Assembly (NCBI GenBank): GCA_963785255.1
Contig: CAWAUR010000004.1
Coordinates: 30,343 to 94,342 of the forward strand
Reading direction: 5' to 3'
Length of the DNA: 64,000 bases
DNA from: Bog-159 sp963785255
GTDB lineage: Bacteria > Acidobacteriota > Terriglobia > Bryobacterales > Bryobacteraceae
The position numbers and the translations under genes are program-made. Below, piece after piece: positions 8,804 to 16,928 of the stretch. The notes beneath the pieces were generated by a model, which was not told the origin of the DNA, did no database searches, and saw only the letters and a program-made list of their open reading frames with translations. Within the stretch, counting starts at the first letter, position 1, and each line of letters starts with the position of its first letter.

Positions 8804-10411
8804 TTAGTGGCTGGGCAGCGTCCCCGCCAGGAACAGCGGCGTCCAGTCCGAACGGCCGGTCTGCCGCAAGATGCGAAACGCCACGGCGTCGCCGGGCTTC
8901 AACGTCTTCTGGATACGCGTCACGTCGTCAGTGGAATGCACAGGTTGCCGGTTGATTTCCAGAATCACGTCGCCCTTACGCATGCCGATGTCTTCGGAGA
9001 ACGAATTCTGTTCCACCGAACTGATCAGCACGCCCGACTGCTTGACACCCATGTTCTGGCGCCGCGCGTCGGACATATTCTCGATCTCGATGCCGAACAG
9101 CGCCTGCGTGCTCTCCGCCGGACCGGATTCCTCTTCCTTGCCCGCCCCGAACTGCTCGGGGAAGACATGCGCCAGATCGGCCACCACCACGTGGAAATCC
9201 ATGGTCTTGCCTTTGCGCAGAACGGTGATATCCAGCGTGTTGCCGATGGGCGTGCTGGTTACTCGATCGACCAACTCGCCGCCATTGCGAATGGGCTTGC
9301 CGTTCACGGCGGTGATGATGTCTTCCGGCTGCATGCCCGCCTTATCCGCCGGACCGCCCGCCGGAACGTCCTCCACGAATACGCCTTCTCTGGCGCCATT
9401 GGCTTTCAACAGCGCTTCGGCCTTGGCGCTATCCGACGGCGTGAACTTTACGCCGATCGACCCGCGCACCACCTTGCCGCTCTTGATGATATCGTTATAG
9501 ACCTTCACCGCCTCGTTCATGGGCATTGCAAATCCGATGCCCTGATAGCCGCCCGAACGGGACGCGATGGCCGTGTTGATGCCGATCACTTCGCCATTGA
9601 TATTCAGCAGCGGCCCGCCGCTGTTGCCGGGATTGATGGCGGCGTCGGTCTGCAGAAAATGCTGGAACTGCTGCGTGGGATCCACGTCGCGTTCCTTGGC
9701 GCTGATAATCCCCAGCGTCATGGTTTCTTCGAAATTGAATGGCGACCCGATGGCGATGGCCCAATCGCCGACTTGCACGGCGTCCGAATTCCCGATGCGC
9801 GCGGGCGTGAGATTGCTCTTGCCTTCCACGCGGATCACGGCCAAGTCGGTGGGAGCGTCCACGCCGACCACTTTGGCTTCGTATTCGGTGTTGTCGCCCA
9901 TGAACTTCACTTGAATGCGATCGGCCTTATCCACCACGTGGTTGTTCGTGATGATATAGCCCGCCCGATCCACCACCACGCCCGATCCCAGGGCGCTGGT
10001 GCGATGCTGGGGAATCTGCGGCATGCCGCCGCCAAACGGGTTGCTGAAGAAGCGCTGGAAGAAATCCTCCATGTTGCCCTGATCGCCCTGATCGGGTTGA
10101 TCCTCTTCGTCGCCGTTATCGGGTTGCGGAGTGGCGCGGCGGCGATTGCGGGAGGGAGCCTTGGGCAGGTAGGTCGTCGAAATATTCACCACGGAGGGCT
10201 CCACCTGCTTGGCAATGGCCGAGAAGGAGTTCTGCAAGGGAACCGGATTTGGAATCGTCAGCGGGGTGGCGCCGGGCGCCGACGTATTATCCTTGGCGGC
10301 CTTCGCACCGGTGCTGATCAATGTTCCGATCACAATCCCGATCGCCAGTGTGAAAAGGACCAGAGTGAAAGACAGCAGTTTCTGTCTACGCAACTTGTCG
10401 AAGAGACTCAT
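8804..10411 (-). CDS. degP: Do/HtrA family periplasmic serine protease
   Basis: 535 residues with one N-terminal hydrophobic segment (about 13-34) acting as signal or anchor. The trypsin-like triad is visible: His158 in TNNHVVD, Asp189 in TDLAVI and Ser264 in NPGNSGGPL. Two PDZ domains follow (about 300-395 and 435-530). The protease degrades or refolds misfolded envelope proteins. A Gln/Asp-rich insert at about 95-130 is the variable LA loop. Upstream, TATACT at 10453-10458 (minus strand) is a good -10 hexamer and AAGGAG lies before the ATG. The symbol reflects the family; which Do paralogue it is cannot be told. Confidence 0.93.
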   Translation of the reverse strand: MSLFDKLRRQKLLSFTLVLFTLAIGIVIGTLISTGAKAAKDNTSAPGATPLTIPNPVPLQNSFSAIAKQVEPSVVNISTTYLPKAPSRNRRRATPQPDNGDEEDQPDQGDQGNMEDFFQRFFSNPFGGGMPQIPQHRTSALGSGVVVDRAGYIITNNHVVDKADRIQVKFMGDNTEYEAKVVGVDAPTDLAVIRVEGKSNLTPARIGNSDAVQVGDWAIAIGSPFNFEETMTLGIISAKERDVDPTQQFQHFLQTDAAINPGNSGGPLLNINGEVIGINTAIASRSGGYQGIGFAMPMNEAVKVYNDIIKSGKVVRGSIGVKFTPSDSAKAEALLKANGAREGVFVEDVPAGGPADKAGMQPEDIITAVNGKPIRNGGELVDRVTSTPIGNTLDITVLRKGKTMDFHVVVADLAHVFPEQFGAGKEEESGPAESTQALFGIEIENMSDARRQNMGVKQSGVLISSVEQNSFSEDIGMRKGDVILEINRQPVHSTDDVTRIQKTLKPGDAVAFRILRQTGRSDWTPLFLAGTLPSH

Positions 10412-10452
10412 GGTGTTCGCTTGCTCCTTCGCGGATCTTGCAACCTTTTACC

Positions 10453-10458
10453 AGTATA
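10453..10458 (-). promoter_or_regulatory. -10 hexamer TATACT for the HtrA gene
   Basis: TATACT on the minus strand lies about 42 bp before the protease ATG at 10411, leaving a leader that contains AAGGAG close to the start. It lies next to the family B repeat beginning at 10468. Confidence 0.5.
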
Positions 10459-10467
10459 ATACGCGCT

Positions 10468-10564
10468 GTGGGGCAGGCTCGTAGCCTGCGCGGGCCTCGT
10501 AGGCCCGCTCTTCGCCGGTTTCGCCCTCATAGCCAGCTTGGACAGGCTACGACGCCTGCCCTAC
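10468..10564. repeat. Family B twin-hairpin repeat with inverted partial copy
   Basis: GTGGGGCAGG followed by stems CAGGCTcgtAGCCTG and GGGCCTcgtAGGCCC, then an inverted partial copy ending CAGGCTACGACGCCTGCCC at about 10543-10561. It fills the space between the HtrA gene start and the end of the EamA gene. Confidence 0.85.
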
Positions 10565-10570
10565 TTGGCG

Positions 10571-11476
10571 CTATGGATGCGCGCGCATCGCCAACGGTTT
10601 CAATTCCACCGCCAGGATGCCCGCCAGGATCAGGCCGGCGCCTCCCGCCGCGCGCGCCGAGAGTGTTTCGCCGGTAAGCAGGTATGAAGTTATCCAGGCG
10701 AATACCGGTTCCAGCATGAGGATCAGCGCCGTGCGCGTGGCCGTAGTGTACCGTTGCGCCCAAGCCTGGAACGTGAACGCCAGCGCGGTGGCGAACACAC
10801 CGCAGACTATGATCGCCGTCCATACCCCGGGCGTCCAGCGAATGTGGGGCGATTCCATGCCGTGAAACAGCGCCCAGGCCAGCAACGCGGAGACTCCGAT
10901 CTGGGCGATGGATAACAATTCGAAGCTGGCCTCGGCGGAGTAGCGGCTCAGCGTGAGGATATGCGCGGAGTAACAAGCCGCACAACAGACGGTCAGCAGG
11001 TCGCCCCTGTTGACGGCCAGAGTGAAGCCGGGCAGGGTCATCAACGCCATGCCGCAAGTGGCCAGCAGGACGCCTCCAACCTCGTTGGCGCGCGGCAAAA
11101 TGCGATAGACGGCGGCGGCCATTAGCGGCGTCATCACGGAGGTGAGGCCGGTGAGGAATGCGGATTTGGGCGCGGTGGTGAATTGCAGTCCGATGGTTTG
11201 AAACGCGTATCCCGAGAAGAGAAATGCGCCCGCCAGCGCGCCTCCCTTGAGCGACCAGCGAGCGTTTCGTGGATGGCTCCATGAGCCGCGGAAGAGAACC
11301 AGCAGCACGGCGGTGGCGAGCGTAAAACGCAGGGCCAGAAACAGCACCGGCGACACGTCGCGCAAGGCCTGTTTCACCACTACGAAGGTGCCGCCCCAGA
11401 TGAGCGTGTTGACGACCAGCGCAGCCTCGGCGCGCCGCTGGAGGCCGCGCGCGCCTCCGCTGCCGCCGGATTTCAC
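10571..11476 (-). CDS. EamA/DMT family transporter
   Basis: 301 residues. The GTG at 11476 is chosen because it overlaps the stop of the upstream peptidase (GTGA), a typical coupling, while the frame upstream of it lies wholly inside the peptidase gene. The protein has about ten hydrophobic helices in two EamA repeats, with NTLIWGGTFVVVKQAL at the start of the first and an EPVFAWITSYLLTGE segment near the end of the second, both hallmarks of drug/metabolite exporters of the inner membrane. Substrate unknown; its coupling to an M20 peptidase could hint at export of an amino acid or small peptide product (inference). Confidence 0.87.
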   Translation of the reverse strand: MKSGGSGGARGLQRRAEAALVVNTLIWGGTFVVVKQALRDVSPVLFLALRFTLATAVLLVLFRGSWSHPRNARWSLKGGALAGAFLFSGYAFQTIGLQFTTAPKSAFLTGLTSVMTPLMAAAVYRILPRANEVGGVLLATCGMALMTLPGFTLAVNRGDLLTVCCAACYSAHILTLSRYSAEASFELLSIAQIGVSALLAWALFHGMESPHIRWTPGVWTAIIVCGVFATALAFTFQAWAQRYTTATRTALILMLEPVFAWITSYLLTGETLSARAAGGAGLILAGILAVELKPLAMRAHP

Positions 11477-12741
11477 AGCGCGGCGTCCGGGCCGGCGGAC
11501 GGTGGCGGCTGCGCGGCGAATTGCGGATCGCGCAGCAGCAGGCACAACGTCAGAAGAATGCGCTTCAGGCCCAGATCGCGGCCCTCCGGCGTGAACCATT
11601 CCTGCGCCGTATGCGCGCCGCCACCGTGTCCTCCGGCGCCGATAGAAATGGCGGGAATGCCCAGCGACATCGGAATGTTGGCGTCGGTGGATGCGCAATC
11701 CAGATGCGAGCGGATCCCCAGATGGCTATCGACCGCGCGTAGATAGCTGAGGATGGGAGAATTTTCCGCCAGGGTGGCTGCCGGACGCGCGCCGATCTCT
11801 TTAATCTTGACGGCCAACTTGCCGCCGGTAGCGCGCTGATTCTCGACTTCCTGCGCGTGTTCGATGGCCGAAGTGAGCGCATCCACCAGTTCGTCCATCT
11901 TGTCGTTGCTTTCCGAGCGGATATCGATCTTGGCGCGCGCCAGCGGCGGAATCGCGTTGACGCTCGATCCGCCTTCGATAAATCCGACGTTGATGCTGGA
12001 CTTCGGCGGTCCGTTCAACCGCGCATCGGAGAATTGCGCGATGGCGCGGCCCAGCGCATGCACCGGATTGCCGACGCCGTAGTCGCTCCAGCTATGGCCG
12101 CCGGGGCCGCTAAAGGCTACTTCGAAGCGGCGGCTGCCCAGCGCGCGGTTGGTGATGTGATCGGTGGAAGCGCCGTCCAGCACCAGGAACGCCGCGATCT
12201 TTTTACCTAGGGGCGATTGTTTACACAGGTGGCGCATACCGCTCAAATTACCTTCGCCTTCCTCGCCCACGTTGGCCACCAGCAGCAGATCCGTCTGCCA
12301 GCCATCCATCGGCGGGCATACCTTCAGGGCGCGCGCGACGGCCAACAGCGCTGCCAGGCCCGCGCCGTTATCGGAGATGCCCGGACCGCGAAACCGGCCG
12401 TCGGAATCTACTTTGATGTCGTCTTTCGAGCGCGGCGCCAGCACCGTATCGAGGTGCGCGGTGAGGGCGATATAAGGGCCCTCGGCATGCGGATCGCTGG
12501 CTGCGATCACGTTGCCGGCGCGATCGATGCTCGTCTCCCATCCCAGGCCGCGGAATTGGCCTACAATCCACTCCGCGCGCTCCTGTTCCAGGAATGTGGG
12601 CGCCGGCACGCGGCAAAGCTGCAAATGAATTTCGTTGATCCACTGCTTTTCGCGCGTGAACCATTGCAGGCATTCGCGCACACCGCGCAACGCGGCCACT
12701 TCGCTGGTCAAGCTGGAAATGGGTGCGAGGTTGGCCGCCAT
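11473..12741 (-). CDS. M20-family metallopeptidase
   Basis: 422 residues. The di-zinc ligands of M20 peptidases are visible: TAHLDTVLAP, GISDNGAG with bridging Asp, GEEGEGN with the catalytic Glu pair, and GGHGGGAHTAQEW near the C-terminus. The dimerisation domain (about 200-320) contains GGHSWSDYG. These enzymes hydrolyse di- or tripeptides or acylated amino acids in the cytoplasm. The start ATG at 12741 lies only 7 nt after a -10-like TACACT (12749-12754, minus strand) and has no obvious ribosome site, suggesting a leaderless message. Coupled to the downstream EamA transporter. Confidence 0.87.
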   Translation of the reverse strand: MAANLAPISSLTSEVAALRGVRECLQWFTREKQWINEIHLQLCRVPAPTFLEQERAEWIVGQFRGLGWETSIDRAGNVIAASDPHAEGPYIALTAHLDTVLAPRSKDDIKVDSDGRFRGPGISDNGAGLAALLAVARALKVCPPMDGWQTDLLLVANVGEEGEGNLSGMRHLCKQSPLGKKIAAFLVLDGASTDHITNRALGSRRFEVAFSGPGGHSWSDYGVGNPVHALGRAIAQFSDARLNGPPKSSINVGFIEGGSSVNAIPPLARAKIDIRSESNDKMDELVDALTSAIEHAQEVENQRATGGKLAVKIKEIGARPAATLAENSPILSYLRAVDSHLGIRSHLDCASTDANIPMSLGIPAISIGAGGHGGGAHTAQEWFTPEGRDLGLKRILLTLCLLLRDPQFAAQPPPSAGPDAAL

Positions 12742-12748
12742 CAGATTC

Positions 12749-12754
12749 AGTGTA
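12749..12754 (-). promoter_or_regulatory. -10-like TACACT 7 nt before the M20 peptidase ATG
   Basis: On the minus strand TACACT is followed by 7 nt and then the ATG. Transcription from it would begin at or next to the start codon. Confidence 0.4.
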
Positions 12755-12785
12755 GCAAGCGATGAGGCGGCGGCCCGAAGAACCG

Positions 12786-12876
12786 TGGGGCAGACGTTGG
12801 GCAGACGATCGTTTTATGTCGTCTGCCTTCTGCCCGTGGCAGTGGGCAGACCACCAAAGGCGATGGTCTGCCCCAC
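12786..12876. repeat. Family C hairpin repeats
   Basis: Contains GGCAGACGA-10 nt-TCGTCTGCC at 12800-12827, the exact reverse of the hairpin at 8323-8350, and a second stem GTGGGCAGACCA / TGGTCTGCCCCAC at 12842-12876. It lies between csbD and the peptidase promoter and may stop csbD transcripts. Confidence 0.75.
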
Positions 12877-12889
12877 GGCTAATAGGGAC

Positions 12890-13138
12890 CTAAAAACGCT
12901 CCGACCCGCCGGAGGAACGGGTCTTTGGCGTTTCGGTCTCATGCAGCCCTTGCATCCAGGCGTCCAATTCCTTTTCCGCCTGGCTGCGGGCCATCCCGTA
13001 ACGTTCCTGCAGCTTGCCCAGGAACTGGTCTTTTTTACCACCGATCGTGTGAATGTCGTTGTCGGTGAGTTTGCCCCACTTCTCGCGAACCTTTCCTTGC
13101 AATTGATTCCACTTACCTTCTACTTCGTTCCAGTTCAT
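12890..13138 (-). CDS. CsbD-like stress protein
   Basis: 82 residues from ATG at 13138 (MNWNEVEGKWNQLQGKVREKWG). A GGGAGG purine box lies upstream on the minus strand. The N-terminal 60 residues match the CsbD family, small hydrophilic proteins induced by general stress in many bacteria, function unknown. The last about 20 residues are a polar tail. An in-frame upstream ATG would only add MQGRFFYI and is less likely because it would swallow the ribosome site. Confidence 0.88.
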   Translation of the reverse strand: MNWNEVEGKWNQLQGKVREKWGKLTDNDIHTIGGKKDQFLGKLQERYGMARSQAEKELDAWMQGLHETETPKTRSSGGSERF

Positions 13139-13212
13139 GATGTAAAAAAACCTCCCTTGCAATCGAGCAGCCAGTCTGCCTTTGTAGCCGGCCGCACCAT
13201 ATCGGGACCCTG

Positions 13213-13295
13213 GTAGGACAGGCCTCCCGGCCTGTCCACCTCGCCGCGCAACGTGCGGGCTGGACAGGCTGGACAGGCCGGGAGGCCTGTCCTAC
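13213..13295. repeat. Family D 25-bp inverted repeat
   Basis: The left arm 13213-13237 begins GTAGGACAGGCCTCCCGG and the right arm 13271-13295 is its perfect reverse complement; each arm is also self-complementary in part. It separates the divergent csbD and ceramidase-like genes. A single related arm is at about 14678-14702. Confidence 0.85.
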
Positions 13296-13308
13296 GACAG
13301 CGGTTTGA

Positions 13309-13314
13309 TAGAAT
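13309..13314 (+). promoter_or_regulatory. -10-like TAGAAT 9 nt before the ceramidase-like ATG
   Basis: TAGAAT followed by 9 nt and the ATG at 13324; there is no room for a normal ribosome site within a transcript starting there. Confidence 0.4.
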
Positions 13315-13323
13315 TGGGCAGCT

Positions 13324-14628
13324 ATGTGGAAAGCTCCCTTAAGCCGCTGGCTCAGACGGGTCGGTTGCGCCGGTCTGCTGGTGGCGTGCGCTTGCGGACA
13401 AGATCTTAAAGTGGGTACGGGCCGCCGCGAAATCACACCGCGCGAGGCGGTGCCCATGTGGGGTTACGGCGACCGGCACGATGCGCTCTCGATGGGCGTG
13501 CTCGATCCGCTCTACGCCGATGCCCTGGTGATTGAAGCCGGCGGAAAAAAGATCGCCATCGTGGGCCTGGATCTCGGGCGGGCGCCCGCGGAGGCGTCGC
13601 TCCAGCGCATCCGGCAGCGCATCAAGGAACAGGCGGGAATCGAGAACTCCATCATCGCGGGCTCGCACACGCACCATGGTCCGGTGCTCGAGCTGACCGA
13701 TGCAGACGGCAAGGGCAAGGGACGATTTGATGCGGCGCTGCGGTATTACGGCCAGATGGAAGATGGCATCGTGGCCGCGATTGTGGAAGCCAATTCGCGG
13801 CTGGCGCCCGCGCGCATGGCCGTGGGATCGGAGCAGCTTGAGGGATTCAATCGCAACCGGCATACCAGGATCGAGCCGGAGCCCAGCGATCGCGAATTGG
13901 CGGTGATGCGATTTGACGATGCCGCGGGTAAGCCGGTGGCGATCCTGGTGAACTTCGCCGCGCATCCCACCACGCTGCCCTCGAGCACTTTGAAGTTCTC
14001 CGCGGATTATGTGGGCGCACTGAAAGCCGAGGTCACCAAAGAAACCGGCGCGGCGGCCGTCTTCATGCAAGGCGCGGCGGGCGATCAATCGGTGAATGAG
14101 GGGGCCAACAAGGGCTATCAGGCGTTCGGGCAGGCGTTGGCGCACGAGGCGGTGAAGCTGGCGCAATCGCTCGATCCGCAAGCGCCGGTGCACGCCTCGC
14201 TCGAATGCCGCGAAGAGCGGCTGAAATTCAGTTCGCGCACGGACTTCGCCAACCCTATGGTTAAGGCGGCATATGCCAGGGCGTTCTTTCCGGAGTTAGT
14301 CCCCAATTACATCGACGAATATGCGGACGGTGTGCGTCCGCGATTGACGGTGGCGCTGTTGAATGGCGATATCGCGCTCGTGGGGGTCTCGGGCGAGTTC
14401 TTCAGCAACCATGCGATTCGATTGAAGCAGCGGGCGCGCGTGAAGCAGCTATTTTTCTTCGGATACGCGAACGGATATCACCAGTATTTCCCGACGATCG
14501 AAGCGGTTGCGGAAGGCGGATACGGCGCCGACGCCGCGGTGTCGCCCGTGGCGGTGGGCGCGGGAGAGACCGTGATGGATACGGCTTTGATCCGGATCTA
14601 TCAGTTGCTGGGCCGCATCAAAAACTGA
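13324..14628 (+). CDS. Secreted neutral/alkaline ceramidase-like hydrolase
   Basis: 434 residues with a Cys-containing signal peptide (GCAGLLVACACGQ). KVGTGRREITP opens the domain. GSHTHHGP is the zinc-binding segment of the neutral ceramidase N-terminal fold; NFAAHPTTLP and GAAGDQSVN also match that family. Neutral ceramidases cleave N-acyl-sphingosines, but bacterial homologues of this shorter type are usually unassigned, and the family's full-length enzymes are about 650 residues with a C-terminal domain that is absent here. It is therefore a ceramidase-fold hydrolase of unknown substrate. Confidence 0.8.
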   Translation: MWKAPLSRWLRRVGCAGLLVACACGQDLKVGTGRREITPREAVPMWGYGDRHDALSMGVLDPLYADALVIEAGGKKIAIVGLDLGRAPAEASLQRIRQRIKEQAGIENSIIAGSHTHHGPVLELTDADGKGKGRFDAALRYYGQMEDGIVAAIVEANSRLAPARMAVGSEQLEGFNRNRHTRIEPEPSDRELAVMRFDDAAGKPVAILVNFAAHPTTLPSSTLKFSADYVGALKAEVTKETGAAAVFMQGAAGDQSVNEGANKGYQAFGQALAHEAVKLAQSLDPQAPVHASLECREERLKFSSRTDFANPMVKAAYARAFFPELVPNYIDEYADGVRPRLTVALLNGDIALVGVSGEFFSNHAIRLKQRARVKQLFFFGYANGYHQYFPTIEAVAEGGYGADAAVSPVAVGAGETVMDTALIRIYQLLGRIKN

Positions 14629-14636
14629 GTGCGCTC

Positions 14637-14702
14637 GTGGGGCAGGCTCGTAGCCTGCGCGGGCCTCGCAGGCCGCTGGACAGGCCAGGAGGCCTGTCCT
14701 AC
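14637..14702. repeat. Family B repeat followed by a family D arm
   Basis: GTGGGGCAGG with stem CAGGCTcgtAGCCTG, a shortened second stem GGCCTcgcAGGCC, and then a GGACAGGCCaGGAGGCCTGTCC element. It directly follows the stop of the ceramidase-like gene. Confidence 0.8.
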
Positions 14703-14795
14703 CGGTCTGGACCGCGGCGAGATCGACCACCAGCCATGGCCGCTGCAGCCCGCCGCGACCGACGTGCACGCGTGGCCCCCGGAAAGGGTGTAGTC

Positions 14796-15356
14796 TTATC
14801 TGGGTGTATCTGTGTTCATCTGTGGTTTCATAGCTTCAAATTCGAAGTTCATCACTTTGCCGCGCACGACGAAACATAGATAGTATTCCCAAAATCGCCG
14901 GTAACGCGGAAACCGATTCACCAGAAATTCGAAGCCCAGCCATCGCCAGAACGCCAGCAGTTTCACCTGCACGGAAACTTCGCGAAACCGCGCCTTGGTG
15001 TAATAGCCAAAGCCGCCATGATCCTCGCCGAAGTAGCGGAACGAAAAGCTGTTCAAGTGGCTGCGATGCGTGGGATCGCAGAACGAGCTGAAATCCGTAT
15101 AGTGCGGAGTCTCGATGCGAACGGTGCCGCCGGGCCTCAGCAGGCGGTGAAACTCCTCCATGGTGGCGATCACATTCGCCACATGCTCGATCACGTGGAT
15201 AGCCAGCACACGGTCGAATGTATTGTCTCGAAAGGGATAGGGAAAACGGTCGAGATCGCACAAGACATCGGCGCGGCTGGCGGGATTGCGGTCGATGCCG
15301 ATAGTTCCCGGCTGCTTGTGGATACCGCACCCGACGTCGAGGATTCTGGCCACCAT
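14796..15356 (-). CDS. SAM-dependent methyltransferase (class I)
   Basis: About 186 residues from ATG at 15356 (MVARILDVGCGIHKQPGTIGID). The Rossmann SAM-binding motif I (LDVGCG), acidic loop (GIDRNP), motif with DRVLAIHVIEHV and the LLRPGGTVRIETPH strand are all present, as in Methyltransf_11 proteins. The earlier ATG at 15416 would collide with the divergent MmcQ start and its ribosome site, so it is not chosen. The substrate is unknown; such stand-alone enzymes often act in lipid, quinone or sugar modification. Confidence 0.82.
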   Translation of the reverse strand: MVARILDVGCGIHKQPGTIGIDRNPASRADVLCDLDRFPYPFRDNTFDRVLAIHVIEHVANVIATMEEFHRLLRPGGTVRIETPHYTDFSSFCDPTHRSHLNSFSFRYFGEDHGGFGYYTKARFREVSVQVKLLAFWRWLGFEFLVNRFPRYRRFWEYYLCFVVRGKVMNFEFEAMKPQMNTDTPR

Positions 15357-15415
15357 TCCAGAGTATCCGACGCGCGCCTTCGAGTGCGCTATATTTCTCC
15401 AAGGAGCGACAGCCA

Positions 15416-15808
15416 ATGAATGCCGACGATTTCAGAAGGATCGCGCTGAGCTTTCCGGGCGCGGTGGAGAGTTCGCACATGGGCGCGGCCGATTTTCGCG
15501 TGGGCGATCGGATATTCGCCACGCTGGCGTCCCAAGATAAAGGCTACGGCAACTTGAAGCTCACGCCGGAACTACAGGCGCAGTTTGTCTCGGAAGGGCC
15601 GGATGTATTCCTGCCGATTGCGGGCGGTTGGGGGCGCATGGGCATGACCCACATACGCCTCGCGGCGGCCAGCGAGGATGTGCTCGAAGGCGCGCTTCGG
15701 ACTGCCTGGAAGCTAAGGGCAGCCGCTAACTCCAAACGCGGACTCACTAGCGGCCCCGTGCGACGGAAAGCTGGCGCGAAGACCAAACCACCTGCCACCA
15801 GCCACTAG
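15416..15808 (+). CDS. MmcQ/YjbR family protein
   Basis: 130 residues starting with ATG preceded by AAGGAGCG, a clear ribosome site. MNADDFRRIALSFPGAVESSHMG and FLPIAGGWGRMGMTHIRL match the MmcQ/YjbR fold, a small double-wing domain thought to bind DNA but without settled function. The C-terminal 25 residues are a Lys/Arg-rich tail. Divergent from the methyltransferase gene. Confidence 0.88.
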   Translation: MNADDFRRIALSFPGAVESSHMGAADFRVGDRIFATLASQDKGYGNLKLTPELQAQFVSEGPDVFLPIAGGWGRMGMTHIRLAAASEDVLEGALRTAWKLRAAANSKRGLTSGPVRRKAGAKTKPPATSH

Positions 15809-15818
15809 GCACCAGTCA

Positions 15819-16763
15819 CTATTTCCCCGCCGGGGCCGGACCGCCGCTCTCTACAAAGTAGCCTTCGTTTTCGATCTTCAGATTGATGCTCTTTTGCAGG
15901 TTGTCCATCCACGTTTTGAACTCAGCCTGCTTCAGGTCGTTCACAATCGTTTCCTGAACGTCGGCTAGGGGCTGCGTGGTCACCTCTTCCGCGCGGAACA
16001 GATAGAAGCCGTTCGGCTCCTTCACGGGTTGGCTCACTTCGCCGGCTTTCAGCGCGAAAATGGCTGTGCGGATGGGTTGCGGCAAGTTGTCGGTGCTGCG
16101 CATGGTGCCGAAGTCGCCATCTTTAGTGCGCGAGATTTCGTCTTGCGAATTCTCTTTTACCAGCTTCACGAAATCCGCACCGCCTGCAATGTCCGCGCGC
16201 AGCTTCGAGATCTTGGCCTGCGCTTCGGCAGGCGTCAGCTTCTTCGGCTCACTCGAGGCGGCCGGTTGATCGGAAAACGGAATATAAATCGCTTTCACCT
16301 TCACCTGTTTGAAGCGCTCTTTCTTCTCGTCGTAGTATTTCTGCACATCGGCGGCCGGCACGGTGAGGCCGCTCAGCACTTCGTGCAATTGCGCGTTCAT
16401 CAGCAGGTACATTCTGTTGAAAGCGACCGCCTCGCGCGTGGGACTCTGCTCATCCAGCTTCGCCTTTTCGGCCATCTCCGAAAGATGGTGCATCATGGCG
16501 AACTGCTGCACGAAGCCGCGCTTATCGCGGCGCGCGGCCTCCGCCATGTTGGGCGGCATGGCAGCCAGAAAGCTGTTCAACTCCCCGGCGGTGAGTTTTT
16601 GGCCATCGTCGAAAGTGGCTATCACGGTCTCAGGCGTGACGGACGCGGCCAGATGCGCGCCCACATCGAAATGCGCCACCGCATGGTTCGGCGATTGCGC
16701 CGGGGGAGCAGCCGACTGCGCCCACAGCATGGCTGTGAATATAAAAGCAGGGAAATATTTCAT
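15819..16763 (-). CDS. Parvulin-type peptidyl-prolyl isomerase (SurA/PrsA-like)
   Basis: 314 residues with a signal peptide (IFTAMLWAQSAA). A helical SurA_N-like region (about 40-140) is followed by a rotamase domain (about 150-275) with KVKAIYIPFSD, GGADFVKLVKENSQD, GDFGTM and NGFYLFRAEEV, the standard parvulin order. Such proteins catalyse proline isomerisation and act as periplasmic chaperones for exported proteins, fitting the many secreted proteins encoded here. TAGAAT upstream on the minus strand may be the -10. Confidence 0.9.
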   Translation of the reverse strand: MKYFPAFIFTAMLWAQSAAPPAQSPNHAVAHFDVGAHLAASVTPETVIATFDDGQKLTAGELNSFLAAMPPNMAEAARRDKRGFVQQFAMMHHLSEMAEKAKLDEQSPTREAVAFNRMYLLMNAQLHEVLSGLTVPAADVQKYYDEKKERFKQVKVKAIYIPFSDQPAASSEPKKLTPAEAQAKISKLRADIAGGADFVKLVKENSQDEISRTKDGDFGTMRSTDNLPQPIRTAIFALKAGEVSQPVKEPNGFYLFRAEEVTTQPLADVQETIVNDLKQAEFKTWMDNLQKSINLKIENEGYFVESGGPAPAGK

Positions 16764-16832
16764 GAGGTTGGTAATCGCCTATTCTAACGCAATGCGCGCG
16801 GCCGTCTCCACGACTCGGATCACGAGAGGAAT

Positions 16833-16928
16833 CCGCTCCCTGACGGTCGCGGCTCTGTAGATCGTGCGATATCGACGCGGCTGTTACAGACGGCCACCGT
16901 TTCAGAGCCGCGACCGTCAGGGAGCGGT
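16833..16928. repeat. Family A repeat supplying the end of trpS
   Basis: The left arm CCGCTCCCTGACGGTCG... (16833-16855) pairs with the right arm at 16905-16928. The right arm overlaps the trpS 3' end (stop at 16917-16919), so the repeat encodes the last residues of the synthetase. Confidence 0.85.

Noticed and set aside
11477..11698. Longer N-terminus for the EamA transporter
   Set aside because: It lies entirely inside the M20 peptidase gene in another frame; GTG 11476 overlaps the peptidase stop and leads directly into helix 1.
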